A DNA stretch of 64,000 nucleotides from Fremontodendron californicum (Eukaryota; Streptophyta; Magnoliopsida; Malvales; Malvaceae), in NCBI GenBank assembly GCA_030761205.1, contig JAULJL010000002.1:39458814-39522813 (forward strand), given 5' to 3'. Below the pieces are notes generated by a model. That model searched no databases. It saw only the letters and a list, made by a program, of their open reading frames with translations, and was not told the origin of the DNA. Made by a program: the position numbers and the translations under genes. Position 1 is the stretch's first letter; each line of letters starts with the position of its first letter. Shown here piece by piece: positions 22,995 to 33,989 of the stretch.

Positions 22995-23926
22995 TGTAGA
23001 GAGTGTTTTTGATCGGGTGAGGAAATGTTGCAAACCAGTAAAACGAGATGTCGTAGGGAGATGGCTGAGAGGAAGATCGAAGCAGACCCTGAAGAACAAG
23101 TGCGATGGCAGGTGGTGGTGCTGAAGGCTGTAAGTGGCTGAGGGTGGTGGAGAGTATGGTTGTAGAAATTGCAGGAAAAATATTACAAAGAATTCTTAAC
23201 GGCTGAAAGTTTGTCAAATGGCCAAAAGATCACAAATGAAGCCTTTGAACCTCTATTTATAGCCTCTCCAAGGGAGTTACCAGGATGAGTTACAAAGATA
23301 GTGGACGGTTATTAGGAGCCCACTCACGTGTAAGTAACACCTATCATGGGTAGTAGAAGAGAGAGAGAGGTTACCAAAGTAGTGGATGACATGGAAGTTA
23401 TGTAAAGGTTACACTCGAGTAGTGTTTTGGTAACAGGCAGTGAAGAAAGATTATGTGAGGGCACGCTTAAGAATGCACTGTCTGTTCAGCCGAAAAGGGA
23501 AGCACTTGTGTTCCAGGGAAAGGTTAAGAAGCGGACTTCTTAAAAATATCCATATCTGAGCCTCCAAGCCATGCTCTCCAGGACGTCCCAAGAGTGGAGC
23601 AAACCCAAGAATCCTGCCAACCTTCCGTGGTTAGCTCCACAGTCTTCATGTAGTTGTGTATTATTGCAGGAAGTCTTGCTGCCAAGAAACGAAGTGCCAA
23701 GCGACGTGCCAGGAAGCGACATGTCAAGTGACGTGCCAAGCGATGTCCCAAGAAGCGATGTGTCAAGTGACGTGCCAAGCGACGAGCCAGGAAGTGACGT
23801 GTCGGGAATCGACGTACCAAGCGACGTATCAGAAAGCACTGCTAAGAGGAAGACTATTACTAAGGCCCGCTGCATATGAGATTTGTTCCTGTATAAAATG
23901 TTATTAACCAAAAACAAGTGTCTACA
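22995..23926 (-). repeat. Gypsy-1 5' LTR
   Basis: The intact 932-bp LTR. The minus-strand TATA box is GGCTATAAATAGAGG (about 23252-23265). The ACGT-rich minisatellite at 23690-23833 lies upstream of it in transcription sense. The outer end is followed by target copy GAGCC (23927-23931). Confidence 0.92.
23690..23833. repeat. ACGT-core minisatellite in the Gypsy-1 5' LTR
   Basis: Mate of the array at 9985-10128, with six ACGT cores left. Units alternate GCGACGTGCCA and GTGACGTGCCA with substitutions. Copy number and sequence differ slightly between the LTRs, as expected for a minisatellite. Confidence 0.75.
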
Positions 23927-24009
23927 GAGCCTGAACCAGAAAAGTATTTTCAAGCACAACCTTAACTCCCGTAGCCCAATCCAAACCCTAGCAGGCCGAA
24001 GCCGAACCT

Positions 24010-25348
24010 TCATCTCTGGAAATCAGCATCCTTATTTGTGCACAATTAAATGATATTTTAAATGGAATGTTGATCCATTTATATGCTATAAAAACGTGGC
24101 TTGGAATTGGACTTGTTTGTGTCTAATGCTTTGATTAACATGTATGCGAAATTTGGTAAATTGGAGCATGCAGAGAAGGTTTTTGATCATATGTTGGTAA
24201 GGATGTGGTCTTCTAGAACTCGATAATTGCTTCCTATGAGCAGAATGATGATCCAAATACGAAGCTTTATTCTACAACATGCAACTAATTGACGCTGGTG
24301 AGCTTATCTTCTATTGTTGCTCAATTAAGTGATTCTCAGCGTGGCAATATACATAACTTTTGTATCTCTGCTCTCAGCTCATCGCCATTCAGGTTTGGGT
24401 GAAGAGGGTCAATGGTGCTTTCATGTGATGCAGGACGTGTATGGGATTGAGCCTATTTTGAAGCATTATGGCTGCATGGTAGATTTGTTTGGTCGAGCTG
24501 GACATCTAGAGATGGCATATAGTTTTATAAAGGAAACATGGCAGTAAAGCCTGGTGCATTTATTTGGGGTGCCCTTCTTGGTGCTTGTAGGAATGCATGG
24601 AAACATTGACTTGGGCGCCTTTGCTTCAGACCGCTTGTTTGAAGTGGATTCAGAGAAGGTTGGATACCTTTATGTTGCTCCGACTCTTCATTTTTCTTGA
24701 AGTATTCGTGTCCGACGCATATTGGGACATAGGTATGGGGATATGACCCTTAAACGACCCTCCGAATACATGGAAAAACTTTTAAAAAATTGAACATACC
24801 CATGTCAGACACATATCCGTATCCGACATTCACACTTGAGTCCGAGTAACATAGGGATACTATGTTCTGTTGTCAAACATCTATGCAAATATTGGGAAAT
24901 GGAGGGAGTGGATAAAGTAAGAGCCCTGTCTAGAGATAGGGGATTGAGGAAAACTCCTGAATGGAGCTCAATCGAGGTGAATAACAAGGTTGATGTCTTT
25001 TGCACTGTAAATCAAAGCCATCCAAAATGTGAGGAGTTTGACTGCTAAAATGAAAAGCCTAGGTTATGTTCTAGACTACAGTTTTGTGTTGCATGATGTT
25101 GAGGAGGATTGTTAGGAGCATATCCTTATGAGTCATAGTGGGAGATTGGCAATTGCATTCGGAATTATTAACACTCCTCCTAAAAGTCATATTCGAAAAT
25201 TCAAGAACTTGAGAGTTTGTGGTGATTGCCACAATGAGACCAAATCCATCTCTAAAATTACTGAGAGAGAAAGATTATCGTGAGGGATTCAAACCATTTT
25301 CATCACTTCAAGAATGGGGTTTGCTATTGTGGTGGGGACTATTGGTGA
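24010..25348 (+). pseudogene. PPR-DYW protein pseudogene
   Basis: Pieces in changing frames read in the order of a pentatricopeptide repeat protein. They include NALINMYAKFGKLEHAEKVF (24120-24190), HYGCMVDLFGRAGHLEMAYS (24329-24547), SNIYANIGKW-like then RGLRKTPEWSSIEVNNK (24855-25000), and FGIINTPPKSHIRKFKNLRV with CGDCH (25140-25240). It ends HHFKNGVCYCGGDYW before TGA at 25346-25348. Frameshifts, stops and a MITE (24671-24854) inactivate it. The DYW domain's HSE motif reads HSG, so the catalytic Glu is lost. Intact relatives edit or process organelle RNA. The Gypsy-1 insertion lies just upstream. Confidence 0.85.
24671..24854. mobile_element. MITE inside the PPR pseudogene
   Basis: The ends TATGTTGCTCCGACTC and, reverse-complemented, CTATGTTACTCGGACTC form an inverted repeat of about 16 bp with two mismatches. 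The flanks are GGATACCTT (24662-24670) and GGATACTAT (24855-24863), sharing seven of nine bases, which suggests a 9-bp target duplication. Removing it rejoins the PPR reading sense. No ORF. Confidence 0.75.
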
Positions 25349-27250
25349 CATGAATAAACAATAAATGAAACAACCTTGGACTTGGGAGACAAAGGGATTG
25401 CAAGAAGAATTGAGTACACTTTATTGTCTCGAGCAGTTGAGCTGGAGCTTGGATTGATGATCAGTAAACTCTGAGCATACTCCCACAATGAGTTGGATTA
25501 CATCAGACAAGGCCAAAGGAAAAATGAATACTTTTCAGCATGATGTACCCATTGAAATCAGCATTCCATAAGGGAAGGTAATTTTCTTGCAAACTGATTT
25601 GGCGACACTTTTCTTTTTCTCTTAAAGTCTTAATCAAAAAGTTCATCATTTTTGCTATTCTAACTTTCTAAGTCCCAACTGCTATGCTTTTCTTTCTTGG
25701 CATTGTGGTTGAACCGCTTGGCTGTTGCTTGAGTACCAACCAAGGTGCCAGCTTGGTAGAAATGTCAGGGGGGTCCATGTGCTTATCTGGACTAAGCGTG
25801 TAGCCAACATGGAAACACAAAAGGATTATATTTATACACAGTTGACTTTATTAGTCTGCCTAAATCTTCCCAATTGCCAGCTTGTTCTTTTAACAATAGT
25901 ATTAGTAATAAGCAGCCAAAATAACTTCTTTTTTTTTTCTTCATGATTTTTCAGTGTTTATAGCAATCTTTTTTTTTTTTTCTTAATGAATTTTTTATGA
26001 GGTAAAAAATCCTATCAATATATTTTTGTGGATGCACAAAAACCTAAACTTACTTTTTTATAAATCAGTTTTTCTTTCCAAAATAACCTTGAATATTCGC
26101 AACTAAAAAAATAAAGGTTGACATTGTATTAGCACTTTAATTTTATTGAATTTTATCATTATATTTTTTATTTTATTAAATTATATTATTATACTCTTAA
26201 TTTCGTTGATTATTGGATAAAAATTAACATAATCATAATATTTTATTAATGCAAATGATGAATTTTATCGTATTTTAAATTTTGTTGATTCTGAAACAAA
26301 AAGTAATGAAATTAGAATATTTAACATAATAGTTTGTTAATAAAAAATGATAAGTTTTCATCATTTTTCATTATTTCATATTCAACAATCAATGAAATTA
26401 AAAATACAATGATAAAATTCAACAAAATTGAAACCATAACAAAATTAACATAATTGAATTAGAGTGATAAAGTTCAATATTGACTTATAATACAATGACA
26501 AAATTCACTTCTATTATATTTTTGTTTCAAAATAAAGAAAATATTAATAATCATCTTGTTGGGTTTTTCTTCTTCTTAATTTTAGGTTATTATGGATTGA
26601 TCTCAAATGGTGCTAAATTTAGATAAGAAATTATTTAAATCAATGTTACTTCAAAGTCTTCAATATTGTTAGGCTTATATAAGGTTTGAGAAAGGTCCAA
26701 AAAACTCAATTTTGAGTTGCTTTATTTTTTATTTTGTTGACAAATAATAAGTTTGATCGAATTTTGAGACAAGCTTAATGACATTTATAAGATAAAAGAG
26801 ATTTTTTTTTTTCATTTTGTGGGTTAATTTCAAATGACATATATACTTAAAAAATAAATGTTAGAAATAGATAGAAAAGTTTAAACAGAATTAGAGATTA
26901 TAAAGAACATGTAAAACAAGTTAACAACCATAAAAAGAATTTGATTTTGTAAAAAGAAAAAAAAGAAAGAATATTCGTTTCTACCAAATGAAAATAATAA
27001 AAAGTAAGGCTAAGAATAACAAAACCCCAAAACATATTCTTTTATAATAAATAAAAAAAGAGAAAACCTTCCACACGAAATGAGAATTTATAAACAATTC
27101 AAAAACTAACTATTAATTGACAGCTTTACCCTTAAATTATTAGTGGAACTTTTGAATAATTTAGAATGGACCCCACATGGACCCACCATTCCAACGCCAA
27201 TAATTTAATGATTTTGCTAATTCTATTATTTTACAGGTAAAATAAAACGA
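25349..27250. other. Gene-free stretch, AT-rich from 25950
   Basis: 25349-25950 is of moderate composition with only short frames of no recognisable family. 25950-27250 is strongly AT-rich with T and A homopolymers. Nothing else is supported. Confidence 0.55.
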
Positions 27251-27262
27251 CATTATATATAT
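27251..27262 (+). promoter_or_regulatory. Putative TATA box of the DUF1685 gene
   Basis: ATTATATATATACAC lies about 125-135 bp upstream of the ATG, a normal plant spacing with a short leader. An ACACGTAC element follows near 27277. Confidence 0.5.
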
Positions 27263-27385
27263 ACACACATTTGATGACACGTACCAACACTTCGAGAAAC
27301 GTCCCAAATCTCCTCCCTCCCTCCCTCCCGGACCCCGAAAACGCCAGCCGCCCCGAGACAGCGTCTTGCCGCGGCGGTGAACACA

Positions 27386-27950
27386 ATGTCGAGACGTTAC
27401 GCGCCTCCGCTACCTCCTCCCTCACAACCAAGCCCTTTGTACAAGCAGCGGTCATGGTCTCCTGACGCGGAGCGAGACGAGGCGTGGCTCAGGCGGAAGG
27501 AAGGTTATGGCGTGGGGCTCCGCCGTAGCCAGAGCTTCACGAACGATGATTTGGAGGAGCTCAAAGGCTGTATAGAGTTAGGTTTCGGGTTCGAACCGGA
27601 CTCGCCTGAATTGGACCCGAAATTATCCGATACTTTACGCGCTTTGCCGTTTTACTGCGCCGTTAATCGTCAATATAGCGGTAGATTGTCGAGGTCTTCG
27701 TCCACGTCATCGATTGGGTCTTTTAGTGACGCTGGTAGCACTACCCCGATAATTGATCAAGGTAAAATTTAGTATTAAAGTAATTTTCTTATTAAATTCA
27801 ATCAAAATACATCGGCATCGGGGTTCTTAATTGTTTGATTTGAATTTTTGGGTTATAGGCGACGATCCGGACACGGTTAAAACTAGGTTGCAGCAATGGG
27901 CACAGGTGGTGGCATGTTCAGTGCGGCAGTTTTCAGGGGAACCAAATTGA
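27386..27950 (+). CDS. DUF1685 family protein (two exons)
   Basis: Exon 1 is 27386-27761 and exon 2 is 27859-27950, giving 155 residues. The donor is CAAG|GTAAAA and the acceptor TTATAG|GC. The protein has a basic, Pro- and Ser-rich N-terminus and then SFTNDDLEELKGCIELGFGF, the signature of the plant DUF1685 family, followed by LSDTLRALPFYCAVNRQYSG. The short exon 2 encodes the conserved end DPDTVKTRLQQWAQVVACSV. The function of the family is not established. The start is the first ATG in frame. The gene looks intact and is the nearest functional gene to the PPR pseudogene. Confidence 0.88.
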
Positions 27951-28633
27951 TTGCGGTTTTTTTTTTCTTGGTTATTTTTGTATAGAGGCGATCACAATAT
28001 TTGATGTAATAATTAATTTTATTTAATTTCAACTTCTAAACTTCAATTTTGTATCCTAATATAAGATTGGGAATTTTGATGATTGGCTTTTGGTTTTGGA
28101 TTTATTATCTTATCATTCCAAGTAATGCAAAAAAAAGAAAATTTTAAGGTGCTGGACTGGATTTCATTTTTCTTAAAGTTCTATTTTTCACTTTATCAAG
28201 ATAGAATTTGCTACATTTTTGTTCAATATTGGTCACTGCTAGTTTCTGTATGTATTATAATCCATTGTCCTGTTCTTTTATGTTTCAGAAACATTTTAAA
28301 AGTGAAATCCTAAGTTTACATTAGACATTTACCATCGGACAAGTATCTCATCTTTTCTTAACAGGTATGCAAATAAAATGGTAGATTGAGACCAAAGGTT
28401 GGGTGGATGATCTGGAATATTTCACATTCTTGTTTATATGCTACTAATTTTGAAGATATACTTAGGTTAAGATGCAAGATTTTGGGGGAAAATAGCCTTA
28501 TATGTCATTCTCTTTGCCCAAGGCTAAGCATTTGGATTCAGAAAGTGTATTAAGACACCCTTAATGGAAGAAGAACTGAACTTCGGTTAAGTGATTGTTA
28601 AATTTGTTTTACTTGATTTATCTCTTATCAGTT

Positions 28634-28653
28634 CCCCCCCCCCCCCCCCCCCC
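28634..28653 (+). repeat. C homopolymer of 20
   Basis: Twenty consecutive C residues lie in otherwise ordinary AT-rich DNA downstream of the DUF1685 gene. The length may be affected by sequencing error. Confidence 0.85.
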
Positions 28654-28800
28654 GTTATTTCTATGAATTATTATGTTGTTATGGAGATCTGTTGTTTGTC
28701 CTTTTGAGAAACAAAAGTATGTACTTGTTGTTTATGGCCATTGGGATCTAGTTCCCTCTAGATTTGCAGCATGCTCTAGTTCCCTCTATTTAAGTACAAA

Positions 28801-30041
28801 GCTTCCATTTGGTACAAGATGGCTGCTGCCAGAAGATAAACTGTAAGATCAATGACACTTTGTTGGACAGCACTGCTGATTCTTGTGATATCCTGAGAAG
28901 TTCATGGTTACATCATTTTACATCTGCTGGCAAAAGAAGCTCTTCAACATTTCCTGTTCCAAGAGAAACTGTGGTTCCCAATGATGAAATCTACTTGAGA
29001 AGTAATACGAACTTCTCTCGCAAATCAGCAAGAAGTTCAGAGCAGCATCCCATATTTTACTCCTGCAATCACAGCTTAGGTAGCCGCAACAGTGGTAAAT
29101 CTAGTTAAGCCTCAATCTGCTAGCATGTTTTCCTCATCGTTTTTTCTTTATTCACGTGTTTGTTATGAGTTTCCCAATTCCGTGCTAACTCGTGTATAAT
29201 GCATTGTACTTTCCCATGAACATGCATCATTTTCCTGGAGATTTATGCAAACAACACGTTTTCTTCTCCTAATATGCTTTTGATGGAAATGTTTCATGAA
29301 TGAGCCTTTTCGGTTATGTTGCTGGTTTAACACCAGTGAAGGCCTGTCAGTTTGGGCCCTCTCTCTGTCTAAACTTCACATGATTGTTGCAAGCAACTTG
29401 ATCTTACTAATGTAAAGTCTTATGAATAGTTGCCATTGTTAAGCGGTGCCTCCAAATTTTAAAGAGAATGTACAGCTTTTTGATATCTGCCTGGATTTGT
29501 TGTTTGTTACTACTAGAGATAATGATTGATTCAGGAGAAAGGAGGACCTGCAGAGGATGTTATTTTTTAGAGTAGAATGGATTGGATGAAGTGCTGGTTT
29601 GGCTGGGCAGCATGATGCTGTGGGGACTGGGGAGACCCACATCGAACCCCAGTTTCTCACTGGACCCCATCCAAACAAACTTGAAGTGGACAGATGCCAT
29701 GTGAGGAATTGTATTTCAGTAAGATCAAGCTTAAAGGAACATAATGAAATGACCAGGTTTTGCATTACTAAGTTGAATGGAAAATTTTATAAAATGTTTG
29801 TTTAAGGAGGCCTGCTTTATCTACTAAGAGCTGGGTATTGAGCTTATAGAAAAGCCAGGATATAAACGAAGTGTTTAGTAAAAGCAGCACCTATCTTAGT
29901 CTTAGATGGGTTGGTCATCTGCAGTATGGATCTTAAAATGCTTTGTCAAATAAGAATGATTAGATTGAATCACAAGAGTTGAAGTACTAAAACAGATTTG
30001 GAGCTTTCGATATTTCATTGGCTTTAGCGGCCCTAAATCTT

Positions 30042-30106
<65 letters not shown>

Positions 30107-30787
30107 GGGTGTCTAAATGGGTTACTATGAGAAAATCATGCAAGGGACTTGTGATTAAGCATTTCTAATTCCTTGTACAGTAGCCAGTACCTGTTGGCTA
30201 TTCCTTTATTTCTGATATATTTGTTCTTGTTATCTGTGACTTCAGAATTTCTCACCATCTGGATACTTTTCCTTTGCTAGTTTGTGGAGAGAAACTTGTT
30301 TTATATTCTTTTGTTTGCCCCGGCCTCTGAGAGAAATTTTCAACCTTTTTTCGGTTAATGTGGATTGGTGGCTTTGTTGTTTGTTTAAAGAAGGTATTTG
30401 GTCTTTTATAGAGGTCTCAGATCAGAATTTTGTGGAAGAAGACTAGGGAAAAAAGACCAGTTGTGTGTCTGGGGCAAAACGCTTGAAGAAGATGGCAATG
30501 CTTGATGCTTCAAGCAACAGTCAAGTAATGTTATATTTAACTTTGTATCTGCAACTTCTTTACAAGATCTAAGTTGTTTGAGAGGGTGTTTCATGTTTGG
30601 AAATCTCACTTTTATTATCCATGAAACTCTTGTTCAGGTTGTGCCACTTGGAAAATTACGTACAGTAGATGACTCAGTCACGAGTGATGCATCTGGCAAA
30701 AGAGAGAAAAAGAAATTGCTGTCGGAGCACCCTGAGAGCTTCTTCTGCCCAAAGTCTAACATACATTACTTTCTAAGGGAGAGTTAA
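28801..30787 (+). other. Unassigned coding-like segments
   Basis: 28809-29108 is open for 99 codons and rich in Ser, Asn and Arg (LRSSWLHHFTSAGKRSSSTF). A second open piece, ending VVPLGKLRTVDDSVTSDASG and KREKKK, spans about 30638-30787 behind a good acceptor (TTGTTCAG). It could join an upstream MAMLDASSNSQ piece through a donor CAA|GTAATG near 30522. I recognise no family. They could be exons of a real gene, 3' exons of a longer transcript, or pseudogene remains. Confidence 0.3.
30045..30107. repeat. Compound microsatellite (TA)n(TG)n
   Basis: About 20 TA units run directly into about 11 TG units. Such tracts are usually length-polymorphic. Confidence 0.9.
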
Positions 30788-30867
30788 ATTGCTACTTTGA
30801 ACCAAAACCACTAATACAAGTTTGCCCCGAGAGACAAGACAAATTCAGCAAGTTTTCACCCGGTGCC

Positions 30868-31324
30868 TGTTTGAAGAAGAATGCTTGGAGAGAATGCAGT
30901 ATCAAGAGTTGATTTCTGGTCATTGTCTTGCGAATGGGCTATACTTCTGGATGGGCACGACATGGTGATTGTGCAGTCAGAAGATTTGGCATAGATTCAA
31001 GTAAGAATATTTTTCTTCTTTTTTCCTCTTTGTTTATGGATCTGCCATTGTGATTTGTGATTTGCTTATACCTAAACTTGCATGCTAACTAACTTGTTTG
31101 AAGAAGAATGCCTGGAGAGAATGCAGTATCAAGAGTTGATTTCTGGTCATTGTCTTGCGAATGGGCTATACTTCTGGATGGGCACGACATGGTGATTGTG
31201 CAGTCAGAAGATTTGGCATAGATTCAAGTAAGAATATTTTTCTTCTTTTTTCCTCTTTGTTTATGGATCTGCCATTGTGATTTGTGATTTGCTTATACCT
31301 AAACTTGCATGCTAACTAACTTGT
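30868..31324. repeat. 227-bp tandem direct duplication
   Basis: The block starting TGTTTGAAGAAGAATGC at 30868 repeats at 31095, almost base for base, to the TAACTTGT that ends copy 2 near 31324. Only an isolated difference (GCTTGG versus GCCTGG) is obvious, so the duplication is recent. Each copy has a CAAGTAAG donor-like site. Confidence 0.9.
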
Positions 31325-33600
31325 GCGGGGGTATCTGAACTGGTTGGCTATCGGCCGGGGGGGGGGATATGTTTAAACTTTAGATATGCACAGAATGAAT
31401 AAATGTAGAAGATGGGGAATGCAATTTACACACACACACAGACAGAAACTGCTGATAGCATGGGGGTGTTTAGGAGTCGTTGCTGATGTTAATCCTTGGT
31501 TCCTATTATTTTGAGGTAGTGCATATAAATTCAGAATCTTTGATGACATATTGTAAATTAACCACAATATAATCTTAACGTTGCCTAAAAGCAATTGAAA
31601 TTCCTATGCTGGTTTGCTCTATAAGTAATTGTTTCGGCTTGTTATTGGTTTAAGGTAAACTCCTTCCCCTGGCTGAAATGGTGGGAAAAACAAACAAACA
31701 AACCATCAGACTTATATGAATTGATTGATGGGATATCAGACATAAAAATGAATAAACAAAACAAAAGGGAGAAACCAGACGAGAAGGAGAAAAGCTACTT
31801 CGGTTGTTATGCCATGTTTGCCATCTATCATCTATGTGATAGATAGAAGGTTGAGGCTGGAACTGGACATTGATTCCACGAGAAGCACGATAATAATAGT
31901 ATTATATTTATCAACTAGCTTCCCACTAGTTAGTTTTTTACCTATTTATATTAATATGTATTTTGCATTGCTTATTTTTAACTATTTAAATATGAATATA
32001 TACATATTAGTTCCTACTCTTTCAAACTTATATTTAAGTCTTCAAAATTTATATAATCAACTTACATGTGACAACTAATTTTTTTTTTTAAATGTTTGAC
32101 AAAATTTCAAATAAATAATATTATTGAGTGATAGAAAATGATAAAAAAATAAAAAAATTTATCGAGTCAAATTAAAATTTCTAATTTCCACCATCTTAAA
32201 TTTTCCTTTTATTTTTTCTTTCACCCACAATATATTTTTAATCTATAATCTTTATTTTTATTATATTTAAAGTATTTCACTAAGTTGGTGTTACGAGTTA
32301 AATGAGAACAACTCTATCAATAAAATTATGAAAAAAAATAAAACATTTAAAAAATATATAAATTAAGAATATTTATGTCATTTATTTATAAAATAATTTT
32401 ATTTATTTATTTACATGTCTTAAGAAAAAAACTACACATTATAAAATAACTTCCTTTTAAAAAAACTACCAACTATAAAGTAATTTTCTTTAAAAAAAAA
32501 AACCATCCATCATATCATTTCTTTTTTTATCTTTTAAAACATTATTTTCAAAGTGATTAAGTTGGTGTCTCAAATTAATTAGATACCATAAAAATTATAT
32601 AAAAAAAGTAATAATAATAAATATAATACTAAGAATATATTATTTTACTTTTTATTAAAATTCATTTAAAAAAAAGTATCATAGTTTTAATAACAAAAAC
32701 TATCATATTTTTAAAAAAGTAACTCCTTTCATTTTTTTTTTTAAATACTCACGTGGCCAAATTTTAGTTATCTATGACTGTTCTGTTCCCATTGGCTTCT
32801 ACTTTCAAATAAAAAAGATACGATTTTGATTTATAAAAATACAAAATACATTGATTTTGGAAAGAAATTGTCTTAGATATATCGGCTAATAATTTATTGA
32901 TATTTAGGTAAAAAAAACGAATTTATTACTTAATTGATTAAAGAATGCAATGCAGAGAATTTAACCTCTAGCTTTATTTTTATTTTTTTCTCTAATTTAA
33001 TTTATGTAATGTGTAACATTCATAATCTACTTAAAATTAATTATAATTTGCACAACATTGACAAAATCTTTGGTTTATCAGGCTGATGCAGACGTGTTAC
33101 CAAATTACAATATTCCTACCAATGCCAAACAAAATTATATTTATATATATATATATATGACTAAGATATTAGTTGACCATATATTTTAGAAAAATGTAAC
33201 TTGAATAGACTCTCTACATTAAAATAAACAAAAAGAGCATTTTTAAGATATTATAATATTAATTTTATGTAATAATTTATATTATATATAAAATACTTAA
33301 TTGATATCACATTAAAATAATATTATTAATAAAAATAATTATAAAAAATTAAATTAAATTTTAATATTAAATAATAAAACAAAAATTCATATATTTTAAA
33401 ATTTATTTAATATATATATTTTAAAAATATATATTTAACTTTTTTAAGAAAAATATATATATTTTTTTATAATTATTTTTAGTCACATGGTGAGTGTGCA
33501 AATTTATACTAATCTAATAAAAAGAAAGAAAAAGAAGGGAAAAGAACAGAAACAAGTTCAGACTTTCAGAGTCTTTCTTTAGTATTTTATTTAGCCCCCT
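31325..33600. other. AT-rich intergenic DNA
   Basis: No gene signal is seen. The stretch contains a G run near 31359, a CA repeat near 31431 and long A/T tracts from 31900 to 33520. Confidence 0.6.
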
Positions 33601-33989
33601 CACCTAACTCTCCTCTTCTGCTACACTAGCGTCTAGCGTCCAACGCCAGAAGGCCAAAACCCAGAATAATATTCAACTCAAAGCAGGAGTCCAACGCCTC
33701 CCCTAGACCCCAACCCCAACCCTTACGATTATTCTCCCAAGTTATTAACTTGTTCCCTGTTTTTCCTTGGAAAACTCTCGAACAACTTTTTCTAAAAACA
33801 TAAACAGAAAAATCCTTAAAAAAGAACCAAATATATCTTCTTTCAAACTTCAAATTTCATCTTATTAATGTCTTAACATTTTAAAAGAATCAGTTTTGCT
33901 AGCTCCTTTCTTTCTCTCTTTGTTTTTTTTCCCCTTAAAACATAGAGCTAGATTGTGAGAGACAGAGACGAAGACTCTGTTTTTGATTG

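Larger units (their letters stand above)
2122..23926 (-). mobile_element. Gypsy-1: Tat-type Ty3/gypsy retrotransposon, minus strand, containing a nested copia element
   Basis: The 5' LTR (22995-23926) and the split 3' LTR (2122-2446 plus 9667-10216) both run TG to CA. GAGCC flanks the whole unit on both sides (2117-2121 and 23927-23931). Read on the minus strand, a primer-binding site TGGCGACTCCACTGGGGA (22991 down to 22974) follows the 5' LTR, and a purine tract AGGGGGCAAAA (10227 down to 10217) precedes the 3' LTR. The order gag, protease, RT, RNase H, second archaeal-type RNase H, integrase marks the Tat clade. There is no large ORF between the 5' LTR and gag, so it is less like Ogre. Without the copia insert it is about 14.6 kb. 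Every coding region is broken by stops or frameshifts. Confidence 0.92.

Noticed and set aside
29571..29690. Possible short MITE with GTTTGGCTGGG and CCCATCCAAAC ends
   Set aside because: The inverted match is short and imperfect, and I found no target duplication.
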